Source of the DNA: Streptomyces sp. CB01373
GTDB lineage: Bacteria; Actinomycetota; Actinomycetes; Streptomycetales; Streptomycetaceae
Reading direction: 5' to 3'
NCBI RefSeq assembly: GCF_002803075.1
Contig: NZ_NNBK01000005.1
Coordinates: 1 to 64,000, forward strand
Length of the DNA stretch: 64,000 nt
Positions 19,727 through 28,218 of the stretch are shown piece by piece. The first letter of the stretch is position 1; each line of letters begins with the position of its first letter. The notes under the pieces were generated by a model. That model searched no databases. It worked only from the letters and a program-made list of their open reading frames with translations, and had not been told where the DNA came from. The translations under genes were made by a program, and so were the position numbers.

Positions 19727-21802
19727 GTGACCCGCAGCGTGTACGTGACCGGTATCGACCGCGGTGACGGCCGGCAGGTCGTCGAGCTGGGAGTCATGGA
19801 ACTGCTGACACGGCAGGTGGACCGGGTGGGCGTCTTCCGTCCCCTCGTCCACGACGGCCCCGACCGCCTCTTCGAGCTGCTGCGCGCCCGCTACCGGCTC
19901 CCCCAGGACCCGGCGACCGTCTACGGCCTGGACTACCAGGAGGCGTCCGCCCTCCAGGCCGAGCAGGGCACGGACGAACTGGTGTCCGCCCTCGTCGACC
20001 GCTTCCACCTGGTCGCCCGGGACTACGACGTGGTACTCGTCCTCGGCACCGACTTCGCCGACACCCAGCTCCCGGACGAGTTGTCCCTCAACGCCCGGCT
20101 CGCCAACGAGTTCGGGGCCTCCGTCCTGCCGGTCGTGGGCGGCCGCAGACAGAACGCGGAGTCGGTGCTCGCCGAGACCCGCAACGCCTACCGCGCCTAC
20201 GACGGCCTCGGCTGCGACGTGCTGGCCATGGTCACCAACCGGGTGGCCCGCGAGGACCGCGACGAGATCGCCGAGCGGCTGGCCGGCCGGCTGCCGGTGC
20301 CCTGCTGGGTGGTGCCCGACGAGCCGGCCCTGTCCGCACCGACGGTCGCGCAGATCACCCAGGTCCTGGACGGCCGGGTGCTCCTCGGCGACGACTCCGG
20401 ACTGGCCCGCGACGCCCTGGACTTCGTCTTCGGCGGCGCCATGCTGCCCAACCTCCTCAAGGCGCTGACCCCCGGCTGCCTGGTGGTCACCCCCGGCGAC
20501 CGCGCCGACCTGGTCATCGGCTCGCTCGCCGCGCACAGCGCCGGCACCCCGCCGATAGCCGGCATGCTGCTCACCCTGAACGAGGCGCCGCGGCAGGAGA
20601 TCCTCACCCTGGCCGGCCGCCTCGCCCCGGGCACCCCGGTCGTCTCGGTGTCCGGCAACAGCTTCCTCACCGCCGAGCGGCTGTTCTCCCTGGAGGGCAA
20701 GCTCAACGCGGCCACCCCGCGCAAGGCGGAGACCGCGCTCGGCCTGTTCGAGCGGTACGTCGACACCGCCGACCTCAGCAAGCGGGTCTCCGCGCCCAGC
20801 AGCGACCGGGTCACCCCGATGATGTTCGAGCACCAGCTCCTCGAACAGGCCCGCCGCGACCGGCGCCGGGTCGTGCTGCCGGAGGGCACCGAGGAGCGCG
20901 TGCTGCACGCGGCGGAGGTGCTGCTGCGCCGGGGCGTGTGCGACCTGACGCTGCTCGGCCCGGCGGAGGTGATCCGCAAGAAGGCCGCCGACCTGGGCAT
21001 CGACCTCGGGGACGCGCAGCTCATCGACCCGGCCACCTCCGACCTGCGGGACGCCTTCGCCGAGCGGTACGCGGCGCTGCGCGCCCACAAGGGCGTCACG
21101 GTGGAGCTGGCGTACGACGTCGTCTCGGACGTGAACTACTTCGGCACGCTCATGGTGCAGGAGGGCCTGGCCGACGGCATGGTGTCGGGCTCGGTGCACT
21201 CCACGGCCGCGACCATCCGGCCCGCGTTCGAGATCATCAAGACCCGCAGCGACGCCTCGATCGTCTCCTCCGTGTTCTTCATGTGCCTGGCCGACAAGGT
21301 CCTCGTCTACGGCGACTGCGCGGTCAACCCCGTCCCGGACGCCGAGCAACTGGCCGACATCGCCATCCAGTCGGCGGCCACCGCCGCCCGGTTCGGCGTG
21401 GAACCGCGGATCGCCATGCTGTCGTACTCCACCGGCGACTCCGGCTCGGGCGCCGACGTGGACAAGGTGCGCGAGGCGACCGAGCTGGTGCGGCAGCGCC
21501 GCCCGGACCTGATGATCGAGGGGCCGATCCAGTACGACGCGGCCGTGGAACCCTCGGTGGCCGCCACCAAGCTGCCCGGCTCGGAGGTGGCGGGGCAGGC
21601 CACCGTGCTGATCTTCCCGGACCTGAACACCGGCAACAACACCTACAAGGCCGTGCAGCGTTCGGCCGGCGCGGTCGCGGTCGGCCCGGTCCTCCAGGGC
21701 CTGCGCAAGCCGATCAACGACCTGTCCCGCGGCGCCCTGGTGCCGGACATCGTCACCACCGCGGCCATCACGGCGATCCAGGCCCAGTCGTCCGGCAACT
21801 GA
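19727..21802 (+). CDS. pta: Phosphate acetyltransferase, long form
   Basis: 691 aa, the three-domain type: an N-terminal P-loop-like DRTGG regulatory region lacking an obvious ATP motif, a middle DRTGG domain (ALTPGCLVVTPGDRADLVIGSLAA) and the C-terminal PTA_PTB catalytic domain from about 365 (RRVVLPEGTEERVLHAAE, then MLSYSTGDSGSG and LIFPDLNTGNNTYKAVQR). It interconverts acetyl-CoA and acetyl phosphate. GTG 19727 has GGAGA eleven bases upstream. ackA follows on the same strand after 87 bp; the two make or consume acetate. Confidence 0.95.
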   Translation: MTRSVYVTGIDRGDGRQVVELGVMELLTRQVDRVGVFRPLVHDGPDRLFELLRARYRLPQDPATVYGLDYQEASALQAEQGTDELVSALVDRFHLVARDYDVVLVLGTDFADTQLPDELSLNARLANEFGASVLPVVGGRRQNAESVLAETRNAYRAYDGLGCDVLAMVTNRVAREDRDEIAERLAGRLPVPCWVVPDEPALSAPTVAQITQVLDGRVLLGDDSGLARDALDFVFGGAMLPNLLKALTPGCLVVTPGDRADLVIGSLAAHSAGTPPIAGMLLTLNEAPRQEILTLAGRLAPGTPVVSVSGNSFLTAERLFSLEGKLNAATPRKAETALGLFERYVDTADLSKRVSAPSSDRVTPMMFEHQLLEQARRDRRRVVLPEGTEERVLHAAEVLLRRGVCDLTLLGPAEVIRKKAADLGIDLGDAQLIDPATSDLRDAFAERYAALRAHKGVTVELAYDVVSDVNYFGTLMVQEGLADGMVSGSVHSTAATIRPAFEIIKTRSDASIVSSVFFMCLADKVLVYGDCAVNPVPDAEQLADIAIQSAATAARFGVEPRIAMLSYSTGDSGSGADVDKVREATELVRQRRPDLMIEGPIQYDAAVEPSVAATKLPGSEVAGQATVLIFPDLNTGNNTYKAVQRSAGAVAVGPVLQGLRKPINDLSRGALVPDIVTTAAITAIQAQSSGN

Positions 21803-21811
21803 CCCTCCCCC

Positions 21812-21850
21812 GGCCGCGTCCGCCGGGGCGCCGCCCCGGCGCGCGCGGCC
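21812..21850 (+). terminator. Stable hairpin between pta and ackA
   Basis: Two coaxial stems, 7 bp (21812-21818 with 21844-21850) and 9 bp (21821-21829 with 21833-21841), fill most of the 87-bp pta-ackA gap. There is no T-run. It may be a partial terminator or a processing and stability element that sets the Pta/AckA ratio. Confidence 0.55.
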
Positions 21851-21889
21851 CAAGACCTCCACAACTCCGACCAGAAAGCGCCAGCGCTC

Positions 21890-23098
21890 GTGACCGCGAC
21901 CCGCGTCCTCGTCCTCAACTCCGGCTCCTCGTCGCTGAAGTACCAGCTGCTCGACATGCGCGACGCGACCCGGCTCGCCGCCGGCCTGGTGGAGCGCATC
22001 GGCGAGCAGACCTCCCGGCTCAAGCACACCTGCCTGGCCACGGGGGCCGGCCGCGAGCAGAGCGGCCCGATCGCCGACCACGACGCCGCGCTGAAGGCGG
22101 TCGCGGAGGAACTGGCCCGGGACGGGCTCGGCCTGGACTCCCCCGAACTGGCCGCGATCGGGCACCGGGTGGTGCACGGCGGCATGTTCTTCACCGAGCC
22201 CACCGTCATCAACTCCGCCGTGCTCACCGAGATCGAGCGGCTGATCCCGGTGGCACCGCTGCACAACCCGGCCAACCTCACCGGCATCCGCACGGCCATG
22301 GCGCTGCGCCCCGACCTGCCGCAGGTCGCCGTCTTCGACACGGCGTTCCACACGACCATGCCGGAGTCCGCGGCCCGCTACGCGATCGACACGAGGACCG
22401 CCGACCGGCACCGGGTGCGGCGCTACGGCTTCCACGGCACCTCGCACGCCTACGTCTCCCGGGCGACCGCCGAGCTGCTGGGCAGGGCGCCCGAGGACGT
22501 CAACGTCATCGTGCTGCACCTGGGCAACGGCGCGTCGGCCTCGGCGGTCCGTGGCGGCCGGTGCGTGGACACCTCCATGGGGCTCACCCCGCTGGAGGGG
22601 CTGGTGATGGGAACGCGTTCCGGTGACCTCGACCCGGCCGTCATCTTCCATTTGCAGCGAGTCGGCGGAATGTCCATGGACGAGGTCGACACTCTCCTCA
22701 ACAAGAGGAGTGGTTTGTTCGGTCTGTGCGGCGACAACGACATGCGGGAGATTCAGCGCCGGATGGAGGAGGGCGACGACGACGCACGACTCGCGTTCGA
22801 GATCTACATCCACCGGCTGAAGAAGTACGTGGGTGCCTATTACGCGGTACTCGGCACGGTGGACGCGGTCGCCTTCACGGCCGGGGTCGGCGAGAACGCG
22901 GCCTTTGTGCGCGAGGCCGCCCTCGCGGGCCTGGAGGGCCTGGGCCTGGCGGTGGACCGCGACCGGAACGCCGTACGCGGCGACGAGGCGCGGCTGATCT
23001 CGCCCGAGGGCGCGCGGGTCGCCGTGGCCGTGGTTCCCACGGACGAGGAAATGGAGATCGCCACCCAGACTTACGCACTGGTCGGAAAGGACGGCTGA
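21890..23098 (+). CDS. ackA: Acetate kinase
   Basis: 402 aa ASKHA-fold acetokinase. Visible: VLVLNSGSSSLKYQLLD at the N-terminus, RVVHGG, the catalytic region VFDTAFHTTMPESA and YGFHGTSHAYVS, the nucleotide loop LHLGNGASASA, and FTAGVGENA. It makes ATP and acetate from acetyl phosphate, or activates acetate. GTG 21890 is the annotated-looking start; the ribosome site is weak (AGAAAG). It lies between pta and pyk on the same strand. Confidence 0.95.
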   Translation: MTATRVLVLNSGSSSLKYQLLDMRDATRLAAGLVERIGEQTSRLKHTCLATGAGREQSGPIADHDAALKAVAEELARDGLGLDSPELAAIGHRVVHGGMFFTEPTVINSAVLTEIERLIPVAPLHNPANLTGIRTAMALRPDLPQVAVFDTAFHTTMPESAARYAIDTRTADRHRVRRYGFHGTSHAYVSRATAELLGRAPEDVNVIVLHLGNGASASAVRGGRCVDTSMGLTPLEGLVMGTRSGDLDPAVIFHLQRVGGMSMDEVDTLLNKRSGLFGLCGDNDMREIQRRMEEGDDDARLAFEIYIHRLKKYVGAYYAVLGTVDAVAFTAGVGENAAFVREAALAGLEGLGLAVDRDRNAVRGDEARLISPEGARVAVAVVPTDEEMEIATQTYALVGKDG

Positions 23099-23206
23099 GC
23101 ACGTCCGCGAAATTCCGGCCGGCACTCGACTGAGCGCCGAGGCGCCCATTTGTATCTTCCATCAGACGGAATATTCCGGAGCGAAACAAACCGATAGGAT
23201 CGCCCC

Positions 23207-24637
23207 ATGCGCCGTTCGAAAATCGTCTGTACTCTCGGCCCAGCGGTCGACTCCCACGAGATGCTCGTCGCCATGATCGACGCGGGCATGAACGTGGCCC
23301 GGTTCAACTTCAGCCACGGAACGCACGCCGAGCACCAGGCACGGTACGACCGGGTCCGCGCCGCGGCCAAGGAGACCGGCCGGGCCATCGCCGTCCTCGC
23401 CGACCTCCAGGGCCCGAAGATCCGGCTGGAGACCTTCGCCGAGGGTCCGGTGGAGCTCGAGCGGGGTGACGAGTTCACCATCACCACCGAGGACGTCCCG
23501 GGCGACAAGCACATCTGCGGTACGACGTACAAGGGGCTGCCGGCCGACGTCTCGCGCGGCGACCAGGTCCTCATCAACGACGGCAACGTCGAGCTGAAGG
23601 TCGTGGACGTCGAGGGCCCGCGGGTGAAGACGATCGTCATCGAGGGCGGCGTCATCTCCGACCACAAGGGCATCAACCTGCCCGGCGCCGCGGTGAACGT
23701 GCCCGCGCTGTCCGAGAAGGACGTCGAGGACCTGCGCTTCGCGCTCCGCATGGGCTGCGACATGGTCGCCCTGTCCTTCGTCCGCGACGCCAAGGACGTC
23801 TCCGACGTCCACCGGGTCATGGACGAGGAGGGCCGCCGCGTCCCCGTCATCGCCAAGGTGGAGAAGCCGCAGGCGGTGGAGAACATGCAGGACGTCGTGA
23901 TGGCGTTCGACGGTGTGATGGTCGCCCGCGGCGACCTGGCCGTCGAGTACCCGCTCGAGAAGGTCCCCATGGTGCAGAAGCGCCTGATCGAGCTGTGCCG
24001 GCGCAACGCCAAGCCGGTGATCGTGGCGACCCAGATGATGGAGTCGATGATCACCAACTCCCGTCCGACCCGCGCCGAGGCCTCCGACGTGGCCAACGCG
24101 ATCCTGGACGGGGCCGACGCGGTCATGCTGTCGGCCGAGTCGAGCGTGGGCGCCTACCCGGTCGAGACCGTCAAGACGATGTCGAAGATCGTCAAGGCGG
24201 CCGAGGAGGAGCTGCTCGGCAAGGGCCTGCAGCCGCTGGTGCCGGGCAAGAAGCCGCGCACGCAGGGCGGTTCGGTGGCCCGCGCCGCCTGCGAGATCGC
24301 CGACTTCCTGGGCGCCAAGGGCCTGGTGGGCTTCACCCAGTCCGGCGACACCGCGCGCCGGCTGTCCCGCTACCGCGCCTGCCAGCCGATCCTGGCCTTC
24401 ACCACCGACGAGTCCACCCGCAACCAGCTCGCGCTCAGCTGGGGCGTGGAGCCGCACGTGGTGCCGTTCGTCAACAGCACCGACGAGATGGTCGACCTGG
24501 TCGACCAGGAGCTGGTGAAGCTCAACCGCTTCGCCCCCGGCGACACGGTCATCATCACCGCCGGCTCGCCCCCCGGCGTCCCCGGCACCACCAACATGGT
24601 CCGCGTCCACCACCTGGGCGGCGGCACCCGCGACTGA
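23207..24637 (+). CDS. pyk: Pyruvate kinase
   Basis: 476 aa, a standard single-chain pyruvate kinase. Markers: KIVCTLGPAVDS at the start, FNFSHGTHAEH, LADLQGPKIR, the catalytic Lys in VIAKVEKPQA, the metal-binding ARGDLAVE, and TQMMESMITNSRPTRAEASDVANA. The C-terminal domain is present (GSVARAACEIADFLGAK, ITAGSP). It makes pyruvate and ATP from phosphoenolpyruvate. It has its own 108-bp upstream gap after ackA and a weak AGGAT site before ATG 23207, so it may be transcribed separately. Confidence 0.96.
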   Translation: MRRSKIVCTLGPAVDSHEMLVAMIDAGMNVARFNFSHGTHAEHQARYDRVRAAAKETGRAIAVLADLQGPKIRLETFAEGPVELERGDEFTITTEDVPGDKHICGTTYKGLPADVSRGDQVLINDGNVELKVVDVEGPRVKTIVIEGGVISDHKGINLPGAAVNVPALSEKDVEDLRFALRMGCDMVALSFVRDAKDVSDVHRVMDEEGRRVPVIAKVEKPQAVENMQDVVMAFDGVMVARGDLAVEYPLEKVPMVQKRLIELCRRNAKPVIVATQMMESMITNSRPTRAEASDVANAILDGADAVMLSAESSVGAYPVETVKTMSKIVKAAEEELLGKGLQPLVPGKKPRTQGGSVARAACEIADFLGAKGLVGFTQSGDTARRLSRYRACQPILAFTTDESTRNQLALSWGVEPHVVPFVNSTDEMVDLVDQELVKLNRFAPGDTVIITAGSPPGVPGTTNMVRVHHLGGGTRD

Positions 24638-24672
24638 CCGCGCGCACGGCCGCCCGGCCGACCGGCACACGA

Positions 24673-24708
24673 CTGAGGGCGCCCCCTGCGAACAGGGGGC
24701 GCCCTCAG
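24673..24708. terminator. Perfect 16-bp bidirectional terminator after pyk
   Basis: Arms 24673-24688 and 24693-24708 pair perfectly around the loop CGAA. It lies between the convergent pyk stop (24637) and the exported-protein stop (24743). Confidence 0.9.
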
Positions 24709-24742
24709 CGGTGTTGCGGCTCCCGGACGGGCCCGCGGCCGG

Positions 24743-26185
24743 TCAGTCGGTGGTGTACAGGTGCATACCGGGGACGTGCAGGTCGCCGCCGAACTGGGCC
24801 GCCTGGACCACTTTGACCTTGGTGAAGTAGATCAGCGGGATGTTCAGCGGCGGAGGGCTCTTCGGGCTGAATGTGACCGGGATCAGACCGAACAGGTTGC
24901 CGGAGATGCTCTCGGTGTACATCACCGTGTCGCCGTTGCGGATCGTGGACGTGGACCCCTTGGCGGCCTGCACGTGGTAGGTCTTGCCGATCCCGGTGTC
25001 CTTCACCGTCTGGTGCAGGTCGCCGATGTCGGTGCCATCCGAAATGACGTACTTCAGCACCTTCTTGACGTGTCCGCTCGCCGTGCGCACCTCCACGACG
25101 CCCTGGTAGTCGGCGCCCTTCAGCAGCAGCGAACTGGCGTCCAGGTACCAGGGGTCGTCGGCCAGGAGCACGTCGTTGTCCACGCCGCCCTCGGCGTCGG
25201 TGGCGGCCGGGCACTTCTCCGGGTCCGTCGTGGAACTCGCCGACGGGCTCGGCGTGGCCGTCGCCGCGTCGGCCGCCTCTCCGGCCGCCTCCTTGACGTC
25301 CTCGACGGTCTTCCCGGCCTCCCCGGCCGTCCCGGACACCGTGCCGGCCGTGTCCTTCACGGTGTCCTTCACGGTGCCCTTGACCGTGTCCTTGACCGTG
25401 TCCTTGACCTTGTCGGCGACCTTCCCGGCGGTGTCCTCGACCGGGTCGGAGGCGCCGTCGCCGGCGTCCTTGGTCCCGCTCGCCGAAGGCGTGGCGGAGG
25501 CGGACGGCGCGGCCCCGGAGTCCGCGGTGCCCCCGGAGTTCCCGGAGCCTGGCTTGGCGCCGGCGAGGAGGCCTCCGAGCGCGTCCCCGACGGTCCCCAG
25601 CAGGCCGCCGCCCCCGGACGCCGAACCGTCCGGCTTGCTCTGCGAGGCGGTGGGGGCCGGCTCGGGCGCGGTCTTGCCGCCGGAGGCCGTGTCCGGCGAG
25701 GAGGACGCGTGCGAGGAGCCCTCGTCCTTCTGACCGTTCTGGTCCCCCTGGTCGTTCTGGTCCCCCTGGCCGTCCTCGCCCGCCTGGTCCGTGGCGGACG
25801 TGGCCGAGGGGGCCGGCTTCGCGGTGGCGCCCTCGCCGCCCTCGCCGTCCTCAGCGGCGTCACCGGCGCTCGCGGAGGCGGACGGCGTCGGCGAGGCCGA
25901 GGCCTCGTCCTGCGAGCCGTCCAGCGCCGCGACACAGTCCTTGTACTCGTCGGCCGTCAGGCTCTTGGCGGACGGCGCCGACGCGTTGTTGTCGGCGACG
26001 GCGTGCGTGGACGTGAAGCCCATGCCCATGAGGACCGCCGTCGGCATCGCCGCCATGGCTATCGCCTTGCCGGCCGGCATGTGGAACCTGGTGAACAGCG
26101 GCTTCTTGGGTGCCGCGTGGCGCGGCCCGGTTCTCCCACGGGACTCCTCCACTCCCGTCCCGTGAGTCACCTCGTCAGCCGGCAC
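24743..26185 (-). CDS. Long exported or membrane-anchored protein with acidic low-complexity stalk, unknown function
   Basis: 480 aa. A basic N-terminus and one hydrophobic segment (residues about 40-62, AIAMAAMPTAVLMGMGFTS) suggest export or anchoring. Residues about 66-330 are Ala/Ser/Asp/Glu/Gly-rich with DQNDQGDQNGQ and a run of VKDTVKDTVKGTVKDTVKD-type repeats that may be an amphipathic helix. The C-terminal 150 residues look folded (DPWYLDASSLLLKGADYQG, then VTFSPKSPPPLNIPLIYFTKV). I do not recognise this domain. GTG 26185 has GGGAGGCGAA upstream and overlaps the DUF6114 gene by 11 bp, so the two are one operon. Confidence 0.8.
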   Translation of the reverse strand: MPADEVTHGTGVEESRGRTGPRHAAPKKPLFTRFHMPAGKAIAMAAMPTAVLMGMGFTSTHAVADNNASAPSAKSLTADEYKDCVAALDGSQDEASASPTPSASASAGDAAEDGEGGEGATAKPAPSATSATDQAGEDGQGDQNDQGDQNGQKDEGSSHASSSPDTASGGKTAPEPAPTASQSKPDGSASGGGGLLGTVGDALGGLLAGAKPGSGNSGGTADSGAAPSASATPSASGTKDAGDGASDPVEDTAGKVADKVKDTVKDTVKGTVKDTVKDTAGTVSGTAGEAGKTVEDVKEAAGEAADAATATPSPSASSTTDPEKCPAATDAEGGVDNDVLLADDPWYLDASSLLLKGADYQGVVEVRTASGHVKKVLKYVISDGTDIGDLHQTVKDTGIGKTYHVQAAKGSTSTIRNGDTVMYTESISGNLFGLIPVTFSPKSPPPLNIPLIYFTKVKVVQAAQFGGDLHVPGMHLYTTD

Positions 26186-26807
26186 TTCGCCTCCCGTTCG
26201 CCCCGTTGGCCGGGCTCGTTCCTGACAGGTCGTTCTCCCCCAGTGCCTCGAAGCCCTGGGAGGGGCCCTCCTTGCTCATCGGGTCCACCACAGGGCTCAT
26301 CGGGTCCACCACAGACCCGGGCGGTACCGCGCCGTCCTCCGCCGGGCCGGGCGCGGCCTCGGGGGCTCCGCCCCGTACCGGGCCGTCCCGTTCGACGTCC
26401 TCCGGCGCGGGCGGCACACCCTCCGCCCACGACACGGCCATCGCGCCGCCGATGAGCGCGAGCAGGAAGCCGAGGACGAAGCCGCCGAAGTTGGACACGG
26501 GGATGGACACCAGCGCCAGCAGGATCGCCGCGACACCCGCGAAGACCCTGATGTGCTTCTGGAACCAGAGGCTGATGCCCAGGACGACGAGCAGCACGCC
26601 GATGATCAGGGAACCGGCTCCCGCGGTGGTCGCCATCGCCAGCGTCAGATGACCCAACTGGAGGTGGGCATACGGGAAGTACATGATCGGAAGGCCGCCG
26701 AGCAGGACGAACAGGCCTGCCCAGAACGGACGTGTGCCCCGCCAGGCGCGGAACTGCAGCCTCCGGCGGGTGAACTGGCCGGCTGCGGCAGGAGTCTCGG
26801 CGCTCAT
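26175..26807 (-). CDS. DUF6114-type membrane protein
   Basis: 210 aa. After a short basic N-terminus (FTRRRLQFRAWRGTRPFW) come four hydrophobic segments (AGLFVLLGGLPIMYFPYA, LAMATTAGAGSLIIGVLLVVLGISLWF, VFAGVAAILLALVSIPVSNFGGFVLG and FLLALIGGAMAVSWA), then a Pro/Glu/Asp-rich cytoplasmic tail with a repeated VDPMSPVVDPMS unit. I place it in the DUF6114 family from memory of the DUF6230-DUF6114 gene pair in streptomycetes. ATG 26807 has AGGGAG upstream. It lies 130 bp after the DUF6230 gene. Function unknown. Confidence 0.8.
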   Translation of the reverse strand: MSAETPAAAGQFTRRRLQFRAWRGTRPFWAGLFVLLGGLPIMYFPYAHLQLGHLTLAMATTAGAGSLIIGVLLVVLGISLWFQKHIRVFAGVAAILLALVSIPVSNFGGFVLGFLLALIGGAMAVSWAEGVPPAPEDVERDGPVRGGAPEAAPGPAEDGAVPPGSVVDPMSPVVDPMSKEGPSQGFEALGENDLSGTSPANGANGRRSAG

Positions 26808-26937
26808 GGAAAACAGCTCCCTGGTGCGGCGTTGCTGTGATGAGGGTGGTGCTGGTCGGTGTGGGGGGTGTGTGAAGAGCGGGTGGAAGGTGGAACGGGC
26901 GGGGGCGCCGTCGGCTCCCCCGCCCGTCACCGAGTGC

Positions 26938-27573
26938 CTAGTAGCACTCCTTGGCCTTCGTCGACAACGACATCTTCAGGCCGCTCAGCTCGAAGGTTCC
27001 GGCGGTGGTCGCCCACGCCGTCTGCTTCACGTCGATCAGCGTGGCCGTCTCGGCCTGCTGGGCGAACCCGAAGGGGTTGGACAGCTCGTTGCCGCCCTTC
27101 ATGCCCGGACCCTTGCCGGCGTCCTGGGCCGCAACACCGATGTCGATGTTGTTGAACGTGGCGTCGGCCTGCAGGTCGGCGACGTCGATGTAGATGTTGT
27201 GGGCCTTGACCGGGGTCTTGCCGCCGCCGGCCTTGAGGATGAGGCTCACCGAACCGAAGACCGGAACGTTCGGGGTGACCACGGACTGGCAAAGATTCGT
27301 GATCTTGGCGTCCCTGAACGCCGAGACCGCGACGGGGTGCACCGTCTCCTTGCCCTCGAGGGTGTACCCCTTGTCGATCGCCCCGTACTGAGAGAACCCC
27401 TCACCTTCCAGCCTGTCGGCCGACACCTTGAACGACTGACCCGACACGCTGAACGACGCGGCGAGGGCACCCTGAGCCAGGGCCACGCCTATCGCCGCCG
27501 TCGCGGCCACGCTGGGCACCATGACCACAGCGAACCGCTTCCATCTGGTCCCGCCACGCACCTGGGACTCCAT
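26938..27573 (-). CDS. DUF6230-type secreted or surface protein
   Basis: 211 aa. A basic N-terminus and one hydrophobic segment (FAVVMVPSVAATAAIGVALAQGALA) look like a signal or anchor. The remainder (SFSVSGQSFKVSADRLEG, then VPVFGSVSLILKAGG and NIYIDVADLQADATFNNI) is beta-rich and ends in a terminal CY. I recall some database entries calling this family cholesterol esterase; no GxSxG serine-hydrolase motif is present here, so I do not support that. ATG 27573 is preceded by a perfect AAGGAGGAA site, which suggests high expression. First gene of a three-gene unit. Confidence 0.82.
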   Translation of the reverse strand: MESQVRGGTRWKRFAVVMVPSVAATAAIGVALAQGALAASFSVSGQSFKVSADRLEGEGFSQYGAIDKGYTLEGKETVHPVAVSAFRDAKITNLCQSVVTPNVPVFGSVSLILKAGGGKTPVKAHNIYIDVADLQADATFNNIDIGVAAQDAGKGPGMKGGNELSNPFGFAQQAETATLIDVKQTAWATTAGTFELSGLKMSLSTKAKECY

Positions 27574-28218
27574 AATTCCTCCTTCTCGGACGTACATCTC
27601 CTGGCCCGGCTCACCACCGGCCGGCGGCTCGGCCGGGCAGGGATGGGAGAAGTGCTACGTCCTCGGGAAGGAGAGCGCCCGCGCTCGGTGGCGCCAACCG
27701 CGCCCGAATCACCGGCGATCACCCCCGAGCGACAACCACTGGTCGCGCCTGACACGCATCACGCACAACCTTGCTGGACAGGCTTCACCAGCCGGCGAAG
27801 ACCCCCCTGCCCAAAGGGACGGCGCCACTGCCGCCGGCCCTGCTCGGTGGTGACCCAGGCACCCCAGGACCCGGCCGGCTGCCGGGGGTACGGGGATGGA
27901 CCGAGCGTCGCCGATCGTGGTGCATTCTCGCCGCCCGCACAAGGGGGTTCGTTACTCGCTGGTAACGGCGATATGGCCGGGGTACGACTCACCGGCCCCG
28001 AACGGCGACACTCGGTGCTAACAAAGGGGAGAACAAAACGGCGGATGCCCGGACGGAAACGGGCGGAACCACACCGTCGATTTACTGCCAGTAACAGCGG
28101 CCGCGTTGACCAAGTTTTGGTAAAGCGCGGCCGCCCTGACGACTCCTCGGCCAATCTTTCACTCGGGCATCACAGGCCGGTGTTTAACGACCGGTCGGCC
28201 CGGGAGGGTTGACCCGGA
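27574..28218. other. 645-bp intergenic region rich in palindromes upstream of the DUF6230 cluster
   Basis: No credible gene is seen. The right part holds several inverted repeats: GTTAC-6-GTAAC at 27951-27966, TTACTGCCAGTAA at 28082-28094, a 9-bp stem 28097-28105 with 28126-28134 enclosing ACCAAGTTTTGGT (28109-28121), and CCGGT-8-ACCGG at 28177-28194. The first two look like variants of one operator. The 28075-28200 part has a locally lower GC content. It also follows the stop of the thioredoxin-TPR gene, so one stem may be its terminator. Confidence 0.5.

Noticed and set aside
26938..27573. Cholesterol esterase activity for the DUF6230 protein
   Set aside because: No GxSxG nucleophile motif or hydrolase-like triad is visible.
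27759..28154. 131-aa - strand ORF in the 645-bp intergenic region
   Set aside because: No ribosome site, atypical Cys/Trp/Arg-rich composition, and it crosses several palindromes.
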